Positions 33,344 through 33,577 of a stretch of 33,577 nucleotides of DNA are shown here, piece by piece; the first letter of the stretch is position 1, and the number at the start of each line of letters is the position of its first letter. The stretch comes from Flavobacteriales bacterium (lineage in GTDB: Bacteria; Bacteroidota; Bacteroidia; Flavobacteriales_D; SKUL01). The notes under the pieces were generated by a model. It saw nothing but the letters and a program-made list of their open reading frames with translations. It did no database searches and was not told where the DNA came from. The stretch is from NCBI GenBank assembly GCA_007129985.1, contig SKUL01000192.1:1-33577 (forward strand), written 5' to 3'. A program made the translations under genes and the position numbers.

Positions 33344-33577
33344 ATGCGCATTGTCGGGAACATACTTTTTTCTCTATTTTTCACCTGCTTGAGCTGCCAC
33401 ATCGCTCCATCGGCGTGGGCGCAAGATATTGTGATTAACGAAATGATGTCGTCCAATGCCACGACCATTGCGGACATGGACGGCGATTATGAGGATTGGT
33501 TTGAGTTGTACAATGACGACCAGGACACCGTCAACCTTGCTGGATTTCGGGTGTCAGATGATATCGAAGAACTCGAT
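33344..33577 (+). CDS. Exported lamin-tail-domain protein (N-terminal fragment)
   Basis: The first 78 codons of a gene run off the window. An ATG at 33344 is followed by a signal peptide (IVGNILFSLFFTCL, then APSAWAQ). The mature part begins DIVINEMMSSN, then DGDYEDWFELYND, VNLAGFRVSDD, the typical start of a lamin tail domain, which often occurs in Bacteroidota surface and secreted proteins, sometimes with CotH or nuclease domains. A TAAATTTG box, an exact TAnnTTTG match, is at 33327-33334. It ends only 9 bases before the ATG, implying a very short leader. Any C-terminal type IX sorting domain would lie outside the window. Confidence 0.75.
   Translation, partial: MRIVGNILFSLFFTCLSCHIAPSAWAQDIVINEMMSSNATTIADMDGDYEDWFELYNDDQDTVNLAGFRVSDDIEELD

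Overview
The window is a piece of a Bacteroidota chromosome, most likely from the Flavobacteriales. Three things point there: the type IX secretion / gliding set porP-gldK-gldL-gldM-gldN together with gldA, several upstream sites that fit the Bacteroidetes promoter (TTTG, about 20 nt, then TAnnTTTG), and family-typical proteins such as the GWxTD lipoprotein and a TopA without zinc ribbons. It is dense, housekeeping-type DNA. I saw no insertion sequence, phage gene, CRISPR array or pseudogene, and no gene-free stretch above about 300 bases.

Layout. 1-5020 (+): the C-terminal end of an Omp85-type outer-membrane barrel, an L,D-transpeptidase, a GWxTD lipoprotein, rlmB and a GT39-type membrane glycosyltransferase; the last three overlap one another. 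5030-6778 (-): an rsgA-dtd-MazG-like operon. 6888-9166 (+): gldA, then metK. 9163-11307 (-): a large exported protein with a DUF3857/transglutaminase-like build but no catalytic cysteine. 11453-13661 (-): era-der. 13748-13820 (+): the initiator tRNA, head to head with era, followed by a strong terminator. 13866-15815 (-): an ABC-F protein.

15888-25421 (-) is the most distinctive block: topA, an arginase-fold protein with several lost metal ligands, porP, gldK, gldL, gldM and gldN, closed by a hairpin terminator. GldL and GldM form the proton-driven inner-membrane motor, GldK and GldN the periplasmic ring, and PorP is an outer-membrane partner. Divergent from topA, 25644-32152 (+) carries miaB, a receiver-less sigma-54 activator, lptE, a TPR-like protein, secG, groES and groEL. 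The tight coupling of miaB, the activator, lptE and the TPR gene suggests one operon; a terminator then separates secG from groESL. A CDF metal transporter (-) and the start of an exported lamin-tail-domain protein (+) close the window.

No wholly new system is evident. The best leads are the probable arginase pseudoenzyme inside the topA-T9SS block, the overlapping divergent promoters of era and the initiator tRNA, a long inverted repeat between porP and gldK, a perfect palindrome just before groES, and a symmetric four-cysteine tail on the CDF transporter.
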